Positions 43,979 to 57,388 are shown, numbered from the stretch's first letter. The stretch is 64,000 nucleotides of DNA from Zygaena filipendulae (GCA_907165275.2 OU015660.1:9736501-9800500); one strand, 5' to 3'. Program-made: numbers and translations. Notes: generated by a model from the letters alone, not told the origin.

Positions 43979-44216
43979 TCTATACATATAAAATGCTTTG
44001 TCCTGAATGACTGATGGATCAACGCACAGTCAGAACCGCTGATCGTAGAGACCTGAAACTCGGGGGGTGGGTTCTTTGTATGACGTAGGCATCCGATAAG
44101 AAAGGATTTTTGAAAATTCAACCCCTAAGGGGATGAAAAGGGGTTGTAAAGTTTGTATGGAACAATTCCGCGGGAACTTCGAAAGTATCGCGCGTGAAAC
44201 CGCGCGGGACAGCTAG
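43979..44216 (+). mobile_element. Helitron-like element, body type C, full length (238 bp)
   Basis: A|TCTATACATATAAAATGC, TTTGTCCTGAATGACTGATG, ATCGTAGAGACCTGAAACTC, GGGGATGAAAAGGGGTTG, AATTCCGCGGGAACTTCG and GTGAAACCGCGCGGGACAG then CTAG|T. Intact ends. Confidence 0.8.
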
Positions 44217-44998
44217 TCAATATACATATAAACCTTACTTCTTTTTTGTCTAATTACTTTTTTCTGAGTAAATCGCTGAAATAAAAATGGGATGACGAAT
44301 AAATAAACAAGTTTGCCTCGTTACCTTGGCAATATTTCTGTTTGTAGATTTTTATAGGTAGGTAGGTAGGTTTTATCTATTCAGGTAGGTATCCAGTTAA
44401 TAAAAGCTGCGATACCTATTAAGTTATTAAAAGCTCCATTAAAAGTCTTTCATTAAAGTTTATATTAAATCAACCAAGATATTAAAGTTGAAGATGATCT
44501 ATTAGAATTTTTAATTAAAAGTGTTATATTTTCATCAGCGTTTATTACAAAGAGAAATTATGACCTATAATATCGAAAGAAATATCACTACATAGTACGT
44601 ACCTATATAATATAGATAATACTTACTCTGAGTGTTTCAAAACATTAAGTATTTTTTCTAATTATGAAAAAAAAAAACCTACTTATTTACTTTGAAGTGT
44701 ATTGCTTGATAAAATTAATTATATTGTAACTTTTAATGACGAATCTTATTTATTTGTTAAAGATTATTAACAAATAAAATACTCAATTATTATTTATTAA
44801 CTTACTGTTATTATTATGTGAATGAATTATTTCAAGCCTTCAATTTTCGGTTCTTCAATTTCAATTTACCTATTTCCACATTGTAAGTATTATAATTTAA
44901 CGATATAATTTCTTCTGATAGTTTTAGTATCAGTTAGCGCTACATTTAACCTATCTACTTGTTATTTACACATCTATACAATCGATACCGACATTGAG

Positions 44999-45210
44999 AT
45001 ATGAATAAAATTGGAGTGTCTGTTTGTGATTCCAAATTAACAGCTTTTCGCTAAATGCATATGAAAGTATATACGGTACGGTACTTACATAAAAAAAAAA
45101 CAATTATTTAATTTTTTCTCTGTCGGTCTCTCTGTCTGTTTGTTTCGGCTAATCTCTGAAACGACTGGACCGACTTTAACGAGACTTTCACTGGCAGATA
45201 ACTCAAATCA
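44999..45210 (+). mobile_element. Helitron-like element, 3'-truncated
   Basis: AATAAAATTGGAGTGTCTG, AACAGCTTTTCGCTAAATGC, CTCTCTGTCTGTTTGTTTCG, ACGACTGGACCGACTTTAAC and GAGACTTTCACTGGCAGATA. Lacks the CCGCGG end. Confidence 0.6.
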
Positions 45211-45785
45211 TCTAAAACTAAATGTATAATAAAAATAATTAAATATTTTTTTATTTTACTTCATTTTTAATTTTGAAATATAAAAACATATTGTATATAA
45301 ATACTTATATTTGCAACCTATCTATTTAACCTACATACGAAACAACTTATAAAAATCAAAATATAGCAAACAAACAATCGGTAACTTACATATTATATTC
45401 ATAAAAATATAGTTACTTATGTGAATGATAATAATTTTCTTATATTTCAACACGAAATCAACGTTGAAATGAGATAAATTTATTCGAATAATTCTGTAAG
45501 ACAGCATAATGATCGCCGTATTTCATATTGAAACCTCTGTCGGCGCAGATTTTGGGACTAAGCCAGGTCGTATTAAGTTAATGACTTAATTTAAGTATTA
45601 CCGGACTCACCCCTCGCAGTATCTTACTTGTTTTATTAGAAAATTCAATATTTAACTAAAAGAAAATCTTTTGATATTTTCATTTGAAAACTTGCTTCTT
45701 TTTGCCTCTTCGTTCTCTACATTTTACATGCAAAGGCATACCTACCTACAGCTGGTATTTGAAATAATCTTGTAAAAGAATAGTT

Positions 45786-46006
45786 GGACATAGATGAGCA
45801 ATAGTGTGTTTACCCACACTGGAGAAATTTTGAGTAAATCGTGTTTTTAAATTATAGCGCCATTTTGTGTCAACATTTTTTTATGTTCAACATTTTGTTA
45901 CATACTTAAACAATGTAATAAGGTAAACACATAATTAAAAAACGTTCTCTAACTCTCAATAAATCGTTGTGTATCAATAACTTAATTTTATTGCCTATCT
46001 GCGTCC
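45786..46006 (-). mobile_element. GGACGCAGATAAGC MITE with 4-bp TSD (AGTT), reverse
   Basis: GGACATAGATGAGCAATAG ... TTGCCTATCTGCGTCC. AGTT at 45782-45785 and 46007-46010. The copy lacks the GTGGGTTAACATGTTA block near its right end. Confidence 0.8.
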
Positions 46007-46684
46007 AGTTTTATTTTTGACTACCCCTAATGTTTAGAACTACCTCGGGAACTCACTAATATATACTTACTTTAAGCATTCCGAACGAATCTCTGTGAGT
46101 GATAATGAAAACCGCACCAAAATCTGTTGCGTAGGTATAGTTAGAAGAAATAACACAGAAATAGATGAGAAAAGCGACTTTGTCTCATAAATACCACTAA
46201 TATTATAAATGCGAAAGTAACTCGTCCCGTCTCGGTTAAACCGCGGGGAAATTGGGTTAGGAATAACAGCTATCCTTGAGGACTTGTCATGCTAGTACCT
46301 TCAATAACAATGACTTGTCACAATTCACAAGTGAAATTTCGAATATATAGACGGCAATATAATCAATCAAGATGGTAAAGTGTAAATTGGATGAATTTTT
46401 GGAGAGTATTTTTACAAGCTGTTAATTTATCTAACAATGTTTAGTAAAAGTTTGTTTAGGTTAAATCTTGCAAGCTATTTTAGAACTACTTCCCATTATC
46501 CTACGGAATTCAATTTCTTCATGTTGGTTCAATTCTGATGACAATGCTTTTTTATGGTAAGCATGATCTGAATCGATATCCAGGATTACCTACAAATATA
46601 GGAACTCTTCAACGGTCAACGGTCAAGACATAAAATGTGTTTGTGTACTTACATGTGTTTAAAAATGTTTTTTTTTGTCTATAG

Positions 46685-46840
46685 GTTGAAGCGATGAGCA
46701 CTGAACAGCAAGTGAGGGTACGAGTGAAGCTTTACGATGACAAAACTGACATATACAGCCAGGATATTGACATGTCAACGGGCGAGGGCGGATTTATCGT
46801 GCCCACTGTAATGGCGGATGCGCCATATGTCAATTTGCAA
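46685..46840 (+). CDS. A2M/TEP/CD109-like protein, exon for MG4 body
   Basis: Acceptor GTCTATAG, donor GTAAGT; phase 0 at both ends, 52 codons. Encodes VEAMSTEQQVRVRVKLYDDK and, later, GEGGFIVPTVMADAPYVNLQ. This fits an MG4 beta-sandwich following the KPG.PF strand of the previous exon (alternating V.V.V strand, then G..f.vP.....~.L). No cysteines. The polypyrimidine tract before the acceptor is strong. Confidence 0.85.
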
Positions 46841-49159
46841 GTAAGTGAAATGGTATCTTTGTTTATGAGATATGTTCGTGTACAGTCACCAGCACCAATA
46901 TGTAGGTATACATTCTGGTCAGTATTTGAACTCTATTACTATTGCATAAGGTTGATTGACAGTTATAAGTGTATACATGTTTCTGCAGCTGATCTTACAA
47001 AAACAAATCTATATATTAGAAGCATTACTTGAAAGCGGCTTCACTGATTGAACTGATTTCTTTTTGTAGTGTCCCTAGGTAATCGTTAGGACAAGAATGC
47101 TCTCCGGGACAGCTGGTAAAATACTAAAATAATAAATAAATTAAATAATTAAACCAGGGTTTTTGCACAACATGGTATAAAATATTTGATCCTACACAGT
47201 AAGTACACTGGCGTCCTTTGCTCGTCGACTCTTATTTAATGAGTTAGGGTTTCTTGGTAATTGGCATCATTAGTTCAGTTAACGATTGAATTATTTTACG
47301 AGACCTAGATTAAATGGAAAGCTTATGCAATGTCTCAACTCTCGTTATACCTAGGATGAGTCTGCAAATAAATTATAAAAATCTTCAAATTAAGTACCTA
47401 CCCAATATTGACCTAGTCATTTGAAAATGTTGTATTTTGTAAATTTTTGCAAAAAGCTAAAGTTTTAAACTTGAGCGTGTAAATTTTTTTTTTGTGTCAT
47501 CCCCTTAATCTTGTTTGCCCAAGACGAAAATTCCTTAATTACTCAACAATATGTCACCATTGAAACTTAGTCTAATACGGATCATCCGACGTGACGTTCA
47601 AATTGGCCGTTCGCGCCTCAAACCTAATTTAGTTTAATCGCGTCATTAATTGGCCCTCCAGCAACTTAGCGAACTTCAATACCCTTGGGATAGCAATCGT
47701 TGTTCGGACGGTGAATACAAATGACTAGATTTGTGGAATCCGTTTGCTTTCTCTAGCTAGTTTTCTCTCTAATCCCACCACTCTTGGGTTTTGGACGATA
47801 GCGGAGTTACTGCCAATTTGATTACCCGAAAAGCTTCTGCGAACTGTGATGTTCATTAGGCGAGTCACTATATTTAGACTTTATTAGAACCCCTTCTAGT
47901 TTATAAACTAAATAGTTAAACCTCACTAATGTTATTAGAAGAAATAAAAGTTGTACTTAGTTAGTAATAAATTTATTACGGCCACTATAAAGTATAAGAG
48001 CTACTAACTTAATATGCTTAGTTAATATGGCTCTTGAGTTTAAAGAAAAAATAATAGGTTTTTTTTTCATATAGGATATATCACAAAGCCATTTTTTGTG
48101 AACGTCCAAGCTAAAAGATACCAGTTCTCGGCATTTAGTTTCCGAGATATAAGCAGTTTTGTAAAGTTCGGTGAAAAAATTGCGTCCACAATTTTAATTG
48201 ATTATTAAATGCTAAATTTTCTTCAATTTCATACATGTTAATCTACAAAAATATATAAAAATCAAAGTAACAAGCAAGTAGAAGTATGTTTTTTTTATTT
48301 CACACTAACTTTTAAAATGCTTTTTCTCAAATCAAGCTTTTTCAGAGTTTCAACTTCAAATGTCTGTAAAAAAATAACTGTGCTAGTTTTTGAAAAATTT
48401 TTCAAGACTATTCTAGATATCGAATCTAGTTTTAACTCAATACCCCACTACTGGTACCTTTTTACGTGGACTCACATATTTAAAGAATATGCCTTTGTAA
48501 CTCAATCTTGACATTTTGCTAAAAATTTATAACTGTTCCACCTAGAACCGCCGAGAACCACTCAGAACTTTACGGTAATTGTCCAAAGTTCTGTTTCTAT
48601 CGATCGGAAACTTTTGGAGGATATAGACGACCACGAGATTAAAGATAAAACTTGTTCGACTTTAGTTTATGGTTTATTGTCTTTCCCTACTTGTGTACTT
48701 TCCCATAAGACATAACAATGATCACAAAAATGATAATAGGCAAGTATATCGTTTTCTGAGATAAAACTCTTTTTGATCATAGCTAATCATTTGAACTTCT
48801 TTATCGAAATCAATAAAAGGCTTACAAATCCATTAAAAATGTTATATTCTGACATAGCTGTTACTTTTCATAGGATGCAGTCAATCTCCATATAAAATTT
48901 TATCGAAATCTGTTCAGTGGTTAGGGCGTAAAATTTAAAAAACCAACAGACATAAATGCATACATTCGTATTTCTAGATGTAGGTATATATTATTATTAC
49001 TATGACAAACTATGATAGTTAATCTGTCGGTTATTTAAAATTCAAATTAATTTATTCTAAAACATAATATGTTTAGGTACCTACCAACACATTTATTAAC
49101 TACACCACATATTCTCATATACCATAGACTATATTCCACTATATTCGATAAATATATAC

Positions 49160-49195
49160 GTTATTCTTCTGAGATACGTACCTCAGAAGAATAAC
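49160..49195 (+). other. Perfect 14-bp hairpin plus direct repeat
   Basis: GTTATTCTTCTGAG (49160-49173) is exactly complementary to 49182-49195 with loop ATACGTAC. The left arm plus loop (TTATTCTTCTGAGATACGTA) is repeated directly at 49197-49216. It looks like replication slippage next to a palindrome. Confidence 0.5.
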
Positions 49196-49642
49196 TTATT
49201 CTTCTGAGATACGTACCTATGAAATTTTTTTATTAGTTTTGAAGTTTCAAACATGCATTCCATCACATTGTAGACATGTTATATGGATATAGTCTTACCC
49301 GTATAATAATGTAAATATTAATATTCCCCTTCAACGGGATTGCCAATCCAGCTAAAGTGCTTTCCCGCTGTTATGACTATCTTATGAACAACAGGCGGCT
49401 GCTCGCGGTTTTGTCCGCATAAATTTTAAAATACCTACCCAATTTAACCTGGTAAAACTGTATGCTTAATGAGACTCAAGTCTATCTTTGGGTAAAATTT
49501 CACACAAGCAAGTAAAAAGCGTAATTTAATAGAGCCACGTAGGTATATTATATCAACGCAATAAATATCAAAGTGTATGTAAGGCTAATAGTTTCTCGTA
49601 GTTTCATCCTTTGGAATTAAAGGATTCGATTAGGGAACTCCT

Positions 49643-50193
49643 GCCCCCTTAGCCAATTCGATAAATATTCTACAATCGTTAGCGCATAGGAAACTAAGAA
49701 ACGAAAGTGCTATGTCCACAGAACAGAAGATAACAGATGAACGTGACATCAACTTTTTAGTATGAAAACAGATGAAACCAGTGTCGCCGGGTGATTTTCG
49801 TACACAAAACTATTCATCACGCACTAAAACATTCATTAACGTAAAGAAATCGATTAACCGCCTTATGGTTCGCTGTACGGTTCACTGTTTTGAAAACTCA
49901 CCGTTTTGGGAATATTGTAGTAAATATACTTACTATGCTTTGGCAGCAAAAGAAATTTTGTTCAAGTTAGAGCATTTGCTTCCAACTCCCTTTGCAACGG
50001 TGGTGCGCCTGCTGGCTGCTCCGTCTGCATATTGTCCCCTCTAGTTAATTTATTTGCTCTGTGGCTACGTCACGTGGTCACGCACAGCTGAACTTTTGAT
50101 TGGACTATTGTACGTGACCACGTGACGTGACGATTTGTTCCTTAGCTTCCTATGCATTTTAAGATTGTAGATTGTCAACTTGACTAAGGGGGC
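49643..50193 (+). mobile_element. CTACAATCGTTAGCGCATAGG MITE-like element, ~551 bp
   Basis: Left end GCCCCCTTAGCCAATTCG then TTCTACAATCGTTAGCGCAT. The reverse complement of the right end reads GCCCCCTTAGTCAAGTTG then ATCTACAATCTTAAAATGCA. Imperfect TIRs are about 60 bp. The interior (49750-50045) is related to 57900-58240. It also resembles 60267-60462 in its termini only. Confidence 0.65.
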
Positions 50194-50483
50194 TGATGAT
50201 ATGATGAACCGTCATCTCGACAAATATAGGTGATGCAATACTAAATGAGAAGTGAAACGGAATAAATAGATAGATAAATTATTAAGATTACAGTGTTTAG
50301 TTGTATATGCGTAAGACCCTTAAAAGGTCTGTTCTGCTAAAATAAATTAGACAAACTATAATTTTAATGACTTTTATGAGTAAAAACTTGCGTACCTAGG
50401 TACAAAATTGTTTCAAGTGTACAATCATCATATTTTCTTGTATACCACACTTATACCTATAGTAAAGTAAAAAACGATTAATT

Positions 50484-50721
50484 GGACGCAGATAAGCAAT
50501 AACATGTTAACCCACAAAGTTAAGTTATCTATTCAGAACGATTTATTGAGAGTCAAGGAACGTTTTCTAATTATGAGTTTACCTTATTACATTGTTTAAG
50601 TATGTAACTAAATATTGAACATAAAAAATGTTGATACAAAATGGCGCTCCTACTTTTAAAACACGATTTACTCAAAATTTCTCCAGTGTGGGTTAACACA
50701 CTATTGCTTATATATATGTCC
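50484..50721 (+). mobile_element. GGACGCAGATAAGC MITE with 4-bp TSD (AATT), forward
   Basis: GGACGCAGATAAGCAATAAC ... GGTTAACACACTATTGC ... ATGTCC. AATT at 50480-50483 and 50722-50725. 238 bp, near full length. Confidence 0.8.
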
Positions 50722-52691
50722 AATTAATACTTCAGACCGCGATGTCCAAAAATACAAAACATAGCATTTATAGAAAAAATAGTTACAGATAATTATATTA
50801 TTAAATTGGCTACCAACAAGGGCATTTCAAAATGTAGAATGATAATTTCTTACGCTTTTAAAACTAAATATTTTGACCTTCACCAAATGTAAGTATTGTA
50901 TTTACATTAGACCTGAGAAAAAAATCCCATTCAATCTAGAATGTCTAACTAAAAAACAAAAGAAAAGGAAAAAATATTTGAATTTTAATTTTATGGGTTA
51001 CTTAAATTTCTTTTTTATAGCTATTCCGCGCGTTACGAATTCCCTAAGGAACTCTTTATACCTACCCAGAGTGTGAGTTTATTCAGAATATAATACATTT
51101 ACCTACAGGGTGTAAGTTAAAACGCGGAACTTATTGAAGGAGGGTTTTCCAATATCCGATTCTCGCCTCAAATAATGAAATTGAGCACACAAGTTTCTAA
51201 CATGCTGACAAATCTAATAGTCATTTACCAACTTAAATCAACATTTTTAAGGTTTTCTCCTTTATTTATTAGTATATTTTACTAACAAATATCCAATCAT
51301 ATTGATATTAATAGTGGTGGGTATAGAAGGTTGATAATGAGTGTAAGATTAAATAAAAATTTGCGTCAATTATAAAATACGTAGGTATAGTTGTTTCCGC
51401 ATGGATTTCAGGACTCTTTGTTCCGACGGACAAACTTTTTCTTTTTATATAATTTAAAAGGAAAACAGTTATAATTGTAATGAAACCGTGTTGGGCGGAC
51501 ATAATGTAATATATGTAAATATATCAATCATTATTATTTTAATAAAATACACAAGTACACAAATACAAGTAGCAAAAATCTAAAATAAAGTTTATAATTT
51601 CCTCATATTTTTGAAGCTTAAAAGTTTAGACCACTCGAAATGGCTGTTTTCGTTTGAAGCTGCATTATACAGACAGTGGAGAGTATAAAATGGAGGACAT
51701 CAAAATATTTTGGTCTACTTCACTTTATAGTTAGTCCAACCACAAAGGAACATTGAGGTCAGACTAAATTCATGCATATAAATTATAATGCTAAGATAAA
51801 GTGGATAATCTAGCACTCCATTAAATCCGTAAAAAAGCCAACGCTTTTAAGAAATTAGCTAACTAATCTTCGTCCGAAAAGTAAGGAGATTATTTACAAA
51901 GAAAAAATGTCAGCGGCTCCTTTTGTTTTTAATGCTCTAACGAAATTCACCGATCCACTTATAGATCATCTGCTAAGTGATTATATCTACATAATATAGA
52001 ACGAAAATTGTTAATTCTAATAAAAATTCCATTAAAATTAACTTCTACAACATGAATCACTTTTTAAAAACAATTAAAATTTAAACAATATCACATTTCA
52101 ATGTCATTTTTGTTTGTATAAACTTTACTGTACCTGTCTTAAAATTATGATAAAAAAATATATAATATGTACATAACTGTAACACATCAGATCATCATTT
52201 AGTGATAATAATAAAATACCTATAGGTACTTAAATAATTATCATCATAACATGTGTTTTGAAGGATACTTATATAACTCAAAAAAGTCCTCTCAAACGGA
52301 AACGGTAGTACGAAACAGTCGCAACGCTCCTCATTGGTTGAGCGTCACGTATTTATGAGAGTGAAAGAGACGGAAGTTTAGCAAATTGGAAGTGCGACAC
52401 TAAGTTATAACTCTTATAATAAGATGGACAAAAGCTAATTTAACGTAAAATACAGATAATACATAATAACAACGTTGAAGATTAGAGCGGTCCATTAGAT
52501 ACATCCAAAATTCAATGAGCTACATATACATCTGATAATCCACAGCATTACGGCTAAGCTTACAACAGTCTCAATAGCTGCAGTATGCCGTTTGTTGATA
52601 TTAGCAACGGACACAACCCTCGAACTCTATAGCAACAATCAGGCTCTCTTAAGCGGCCTGTACCTACGTTTGCAGTTAGGTAGGTATGTTT

Positions 52692-52935
52692 TATTCGACG
52701 ACGACCATGCCCATCCACTAAAGGTTTCAGGTTCGATTCCCGATTAGGGTGGACTTCATGTGATGAACACTGGGTTCCAACTTCCAGTCTGAACGTGTTC
52801 ATATATCTATAGTTTGAAAAAGTAATAATATGTATCATAGTGTATACTTACCATGTTTGCTTGGTTTCCACGACACAAGCTTATAGCTTAGTGAGGAAAT
52901 AAGTGGATATGTGTGTTTCTGAAGTTATAATATTT
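52692..52935 (+). mobile_element. tRNA-derived SINE (family S1), diverged copy
   Basis: Box B GGTTCGATTCC at 52730-52740. Then GATGAACACTGGGTTCC, AACTTCCAGTCTGAACG, ACCATGTTTGCTTGGTTTCC and ACGACACAAGCTTATAGC. The box A region is poor. Confidence 0.7.
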
Positions 52936-54599
52936 AAAATACGTATCATACAAAATCAAATCGATGAAAGTAGAGACAGTAGAGTCACCTATAACACATA
53001 TGTATATGTAAGATTATCCTACTCGACATAAATTCGTGCTTTTGAATGTGAAGAAGATATTAAAGCCAAACATATAAATAAAATTTATCTAAGAAACAAA
53101 CAAAGTTAACGTATATTTAATGACAACTATATGACTATAATACAAAAACATGTTTGTGGTTAGATCAATCTAACAATCGCTCCGCTCAAGTTCAAAAAGC
53201 CATAGTAGAGATTAGTATTGAGTGTGATTCTATAGATGCGTTAGTTTTGCATAATTTGCTTGGGAATTAATTCATTAGATGGATTTACGGTTCGCGGTCA
53301 AACGCTACTGCTTAGCTTAATTGGAGTTGAAAGCTTCAAAGCTTATTTTGTGATGAACTGACAGTTAGCGCTGGTAATTTATGGTTGCGGATTCTGACTA
53401 TGCAGAGAAAATTATTGTTGACATTAATCAAAATTCATGTACTGCTAAGCAAACTATCTATAGTAATTTAGACAGTTTGAAAGTACTTCAATTTTACACA
53501 AAAAATTTACCTACTGTAATTTGTATAACAGGAAGTTCATTATAAAGAAACTAGCAGATACAACCTTATTATCACAATAAATTTCAATGTCCCTACTCCT
53601 GCTGGCTGCTGCACATCCTATCTTTAGACTATCTTAACCCTACCGCTTTCAGAAAACAAATCCAAAAGCTTATTATTATACTCATCAGGAGTTTCATCTG
53701 CCAAGATTTTAATATCAAAGAATACAATATATACGAAATTCATGACTATCAACAATATTTTTCGTTTAGCTTATTTACTGCAAAACTTTCTCTCTCTGTT
53801 TGCATTTAACTTCAAAATAATCCGTCGATCTCTCACAATATTCTCTCTTTCTCCTTGGAATTATTTCGCGACCTTTGTCAACCGTCAGCGTAATACTTTT
53901 GTTTACCGAGACCGAGTTTTGCGTTTCCATCAAAAGTTTCTAATGAAGGTCTTTCAAACGCAACGTTACCAACAAGTTGCAAAGGAACTCGAAGTGGGGT
54001 AGGTACACAGCTGAAACTTTTTCACTATTGGTGCCAAGTTGATGGCGCATTTTGAATTGTTGATACATTCATTTTGACAGCAATGTAAAGAGAACAATCG
54101 TAAAATATGTCAAATGCTGGTGTATCCACCGTCCATTACAAAACAAAGGGAAAGTAAAATTACAATGTAACTTAACTCAGGACTAAAGCAATTTTTCACA
54201 TTGTCATGTGTATTAATAGTAGAATAGGAAGATTACACTGTCCAATTGTGAAAACAATCAACTATATAAATGTGTAATAGGTCTTGACTTGCTAATGTAC
54301 CCGCAACCTCTTTTTCCATTATGGGTTGAACAAAATTACCAAAAACCCTGAAAAAAATATTTAATAGAAGAGCCCAAATCTCGATTGTTATGACTCCAAA
54401 ACTAAAGGCACTTCCATACCAACATTGACCTCATTTTTATGCCCAGAGGTGGAATTTCCATAAACTACGAGTAGGTATTGCGCATTAAAAAAGGTCTTGT
54501 GCAAAATCCCAAATTTCTAGAGCAGTTGGTTAATTTTACATTAACTATGAAGATCGATATTAATAGTACATTGAATCCTTAGTACAATATGCGTACTAT

Positions 54600-54945
54600 T
54601 CTTACTATTATATAAATGTGAAAGTGCGTATGTTTGTTTGTTACGTTTTTACTCCTCAACGGCTCTAGGGATCATCATGATTTTTGCATCCACGTTGTCA
54701 GAAATATAGAAAAGGATATAGAGGACTTTTATCCCGGAATTCTGAAAATGCGAGAACTTTGAAAATGCGAATGTGAGTTTTTTGTTTGTTTGTAACGTTT
54801 TCACGACTTAACTATTCAACCGATCATCGTAAAAATTTTCATATATGTTTTTCGGGGTATAAAGAAGGACATAGGGTACTTTTCATCCCGGAATTCCTGT
54901 GGGAACTCCAAAATAAACGCGGTTGGAACTGCAAGGAACAGTTAG
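54600..54945 (+). mobile_element. Two Helitron-like elements fused head to tail
   Basis: First copy: TCTTACTATTATATAAATG ... CATCCACGTTGTCAG ... TTATCCCGGAATTC. It runs into a second copy at about 54765 (GCGAATGTGAGTTTTTTG, TCACGACTTAACTATTCAAC, ATAAAGAAGGACATAGGG, TCATCCCGGAATTCCTG), which ends AACAGTTAG before T. The inner ends are missing. Confidence 0.65.
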
Positions 54946-56169
54946 TATACATAATATGTAGTATGTTATTCTAAATCCTTCTCAACGCTTCGATTAGTAA
55001 TGCAGCTGGTAACGTGTAGGTACTCTACAAAGTTAGCTCAGTAAATCCAATCAATGAGGAGATTAATGAAATTAGTCTGGGCTCCGAGCTGACTACGCTA
55101 AACTTGCTCGTGGTGATCTTGAGCCGTCTGACTTTGGCAAATTATTGTTGACGAAGTAAGGGATTTTTGACCACTCGTTACTTCATGGGTGAAAACTCTG
55201 GTATAAAATTATGCCTATCTATGTACGATTTTATCAGAACTGATTCACTAGATCTCTAAAAATATACAACAATAATAAAATAAAATTTAATTACATATTT
55301 TTCATTTCCAGACACGTTTTGTGATGAGAACAAGATAACGCACAAATAGAATTTATAGCTGTAATAGAAACATCAATGTGTCTTTTTTTGGGTAAATTGC
55401 AAATTAAATTTCAATTAAATTTGAAAAATAAATTGTCATTTAAAGCAATTATTAACTTCGTTTAGTTATCAAAAGGGAAGTCAAATATTTGATGCAAACT
55501 TTGCGCTTTTCAAACATTAAATTTGCTGTTGAAATGTAAGGTTCCTATTCGTATAATGAAAGTGGAGAAAGAAACCCTCTTCAGGCGCAGAATAAACAAA
55601 ACTTTAACGGAGTATTGTCTATCAATCATTCGGTTATATTATCTACAAATAAGTTCCAAGTTCCAAGAAGCGCCCGTACCGACAAGCCTATATTTGTGAT
55701 CAATCTTTCCCGCAATATAACGTACGCGGTTCTGTTGCGATGAAATTAATAAGTTGCGAAGCGATGTATTGGTAAACGAAGCCAATTCTAAGAAGTTTGA
55801 GTTTCTTGATTGCGCCTGAGATTCCTTGCTGTGCAAACAACTGAATTTCATCTCTGAGATTTGTGTGACTAGTGTTGTGTGATAGTAGAGTGTGAATGAT
55901 TTCCTTAGGCTTTCATTATTAGGTTTAAAGTATCCTTAATATTAATTTTAGCCACTGACGATATTAATAATATTAACGACATTAGTTTTCAATCCTATCA
56001 TATACCTATACCTATTTACTTTAACATTTTAACTCATTTATGTGGTAAGTACTTAGTAGGTACCTAGTTAAATTATATGTATATTATCACAAGTGAACTC
56101 GATAGCATAATTATAAAAAATAACCAAATTAAATTCATAATATAATTTCAGTTATATACGTATTTAAAA

Positions 56170-56370
56170 CTAGCTGTTCCCCGCGGTTTCGCCCGCGTTA
56201 ATTTCGTAGTTCCCACGGACATTCCGGTTCTAAAAGTACCCTATGTCAGGAGTAGGTACTCCTGACAATGTGTATGCAAAATTTCATGGCGATCGGTTGA
56301 CCCGTTAAGGCGTGAAAGCGTAACACTCAGACAGACAGACAGAGTTACTTTCGCCTTTATATTAACCTAT
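56170..56370 (-). mobile_element. Helitron-like non-autonomous element
   Basis: CTAGCTGTTCCCCGCGGTTT, CGCCCGCGTTAATTTCG, AAAAGTACCCTATGTC, CTGACAATGTGTATGC, GGCGATCGGTTGACCCG, TTAAGGCGTGAAAGCGTAAC and CAGACAGACAGACAGAG. The 5' end is eroded. Confidence 0.7.
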
Positions 56371-57197
56371 AAAATCTTTAATCATCCGGTTTAAATTCAT
56401 AGTACCATTTCCAACTTTACCATAAGATCTTTGCTATCTTTCTCATAGAAATAACAAGAACACAATATCTCAAATGAATATCGCCAAAAATTTTATACGC
56501 TCCCAAAATAATTGCCGTACCTAAATTGTATCTGTGGCGCAACATAGCTCTGTCGAAACTGGCAAGTCAGGAACTCAACATAAAAGTTTACGTATTGCTT
56601 CGTCCGCCACATCGAGACGCGACGGTATAAAACGCAGATTTCACTCGTAAAACTACAATAACTGTTCTTTATTGCGACCTACCGGCCCCCGCTCCTCGCA
56701 TAAAAGTTCTCCCAACTTTACTTACGGGCTACGGCCCGCGAATGGATCTCGCTTATGTTAGTTGGCAAGGAAGTGGATTGTCATTTATTCATTCCAGTTG
56801 TGTAATTTCAAACACGATCGTCTCCAAATTATTATAAGGACATAACATCATCTAAAATTCGAAGGCAAAATTTTAATCCACGTTACATTTGCTTTACCAG
56901 ATAATATTATTTTGTCTATGTTTTAATAGGCAGGTACATCCACGAATACACAGTATATAAATGTAATTAAATAAGGATATATTATGATTAACACAACAGT
57001 TAATTAACCTACGAAATTATATCAAAACTTTGCCGAGACTAATTTAAATTATGAATATATTCCAATCATGACGAATGCTAGGTAGAAACAGCTTTTGTGA
57101 TATTATTATATACGATCCGATCGACCTGATTATTATAATAATAATAATAATAAATATTTATTTGTTTCTTTCTTACATCTAAATAGTACAAGGTAAA

Positions 57198-57362
57198 CTA
57201 GTTCCATTATTTATGGGACATAATTTCGGGACTCCCTCGGAAACTCTATCTAACCCTGAACTATCAGGGATAACGTAGCTTCAATATTTAATTTTTAAAA
57301 TCGGTTCAATAGTTCCTAAGATTACCCCTATATCCCAACTTTACCTTTTATAGTATTAGTAC
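57198..57362 (-). mobile_element. Helitron-like element, diverged
   Basis: CTAG at 57198-57201, TTTCGGGACTCCCTCGG, AGGGATAACGTAGCTTC, AAATCGGTTCAATAGTTCC and TTTATAGTATTAGTACC. An old copy of the 37512-type body. Confidence 0.5.
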
Positions 57363-57388
57363 CTTGATATTACAATTGTCTATAGGTA

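Larger units (their letters stand above)
42795..46684 (+). other. Intron of the A2M-like gene, 3.9 kb
   Basis: Donor GTGAGT, acceptor TTTGTCTATAG. Contains 42854-43339 (TA-flanked MITE), 43979-44216 and 44999-45210 (Helitron-like), 45786-46006 (MITE) and a Helitron-like scrap at 46192-46250. Nothing recognised at about 43345-43975, 44220-44995 and 45215-45780. Confidence 0.75.

Noticed and set aside
49772..50044. 90-codon plus-strand frame with a similar frame at 57910-58164 (minus)
   Set aside because: The similarity is explained by copies of one repeat. No start-site conservation or recognisable domain; indels disturb the frames.
53742..54002. 86-codon plus-strand frame
   Set aside because: No domain, no flanking splice signals in a useful phase, and composition like the surrounding intron.
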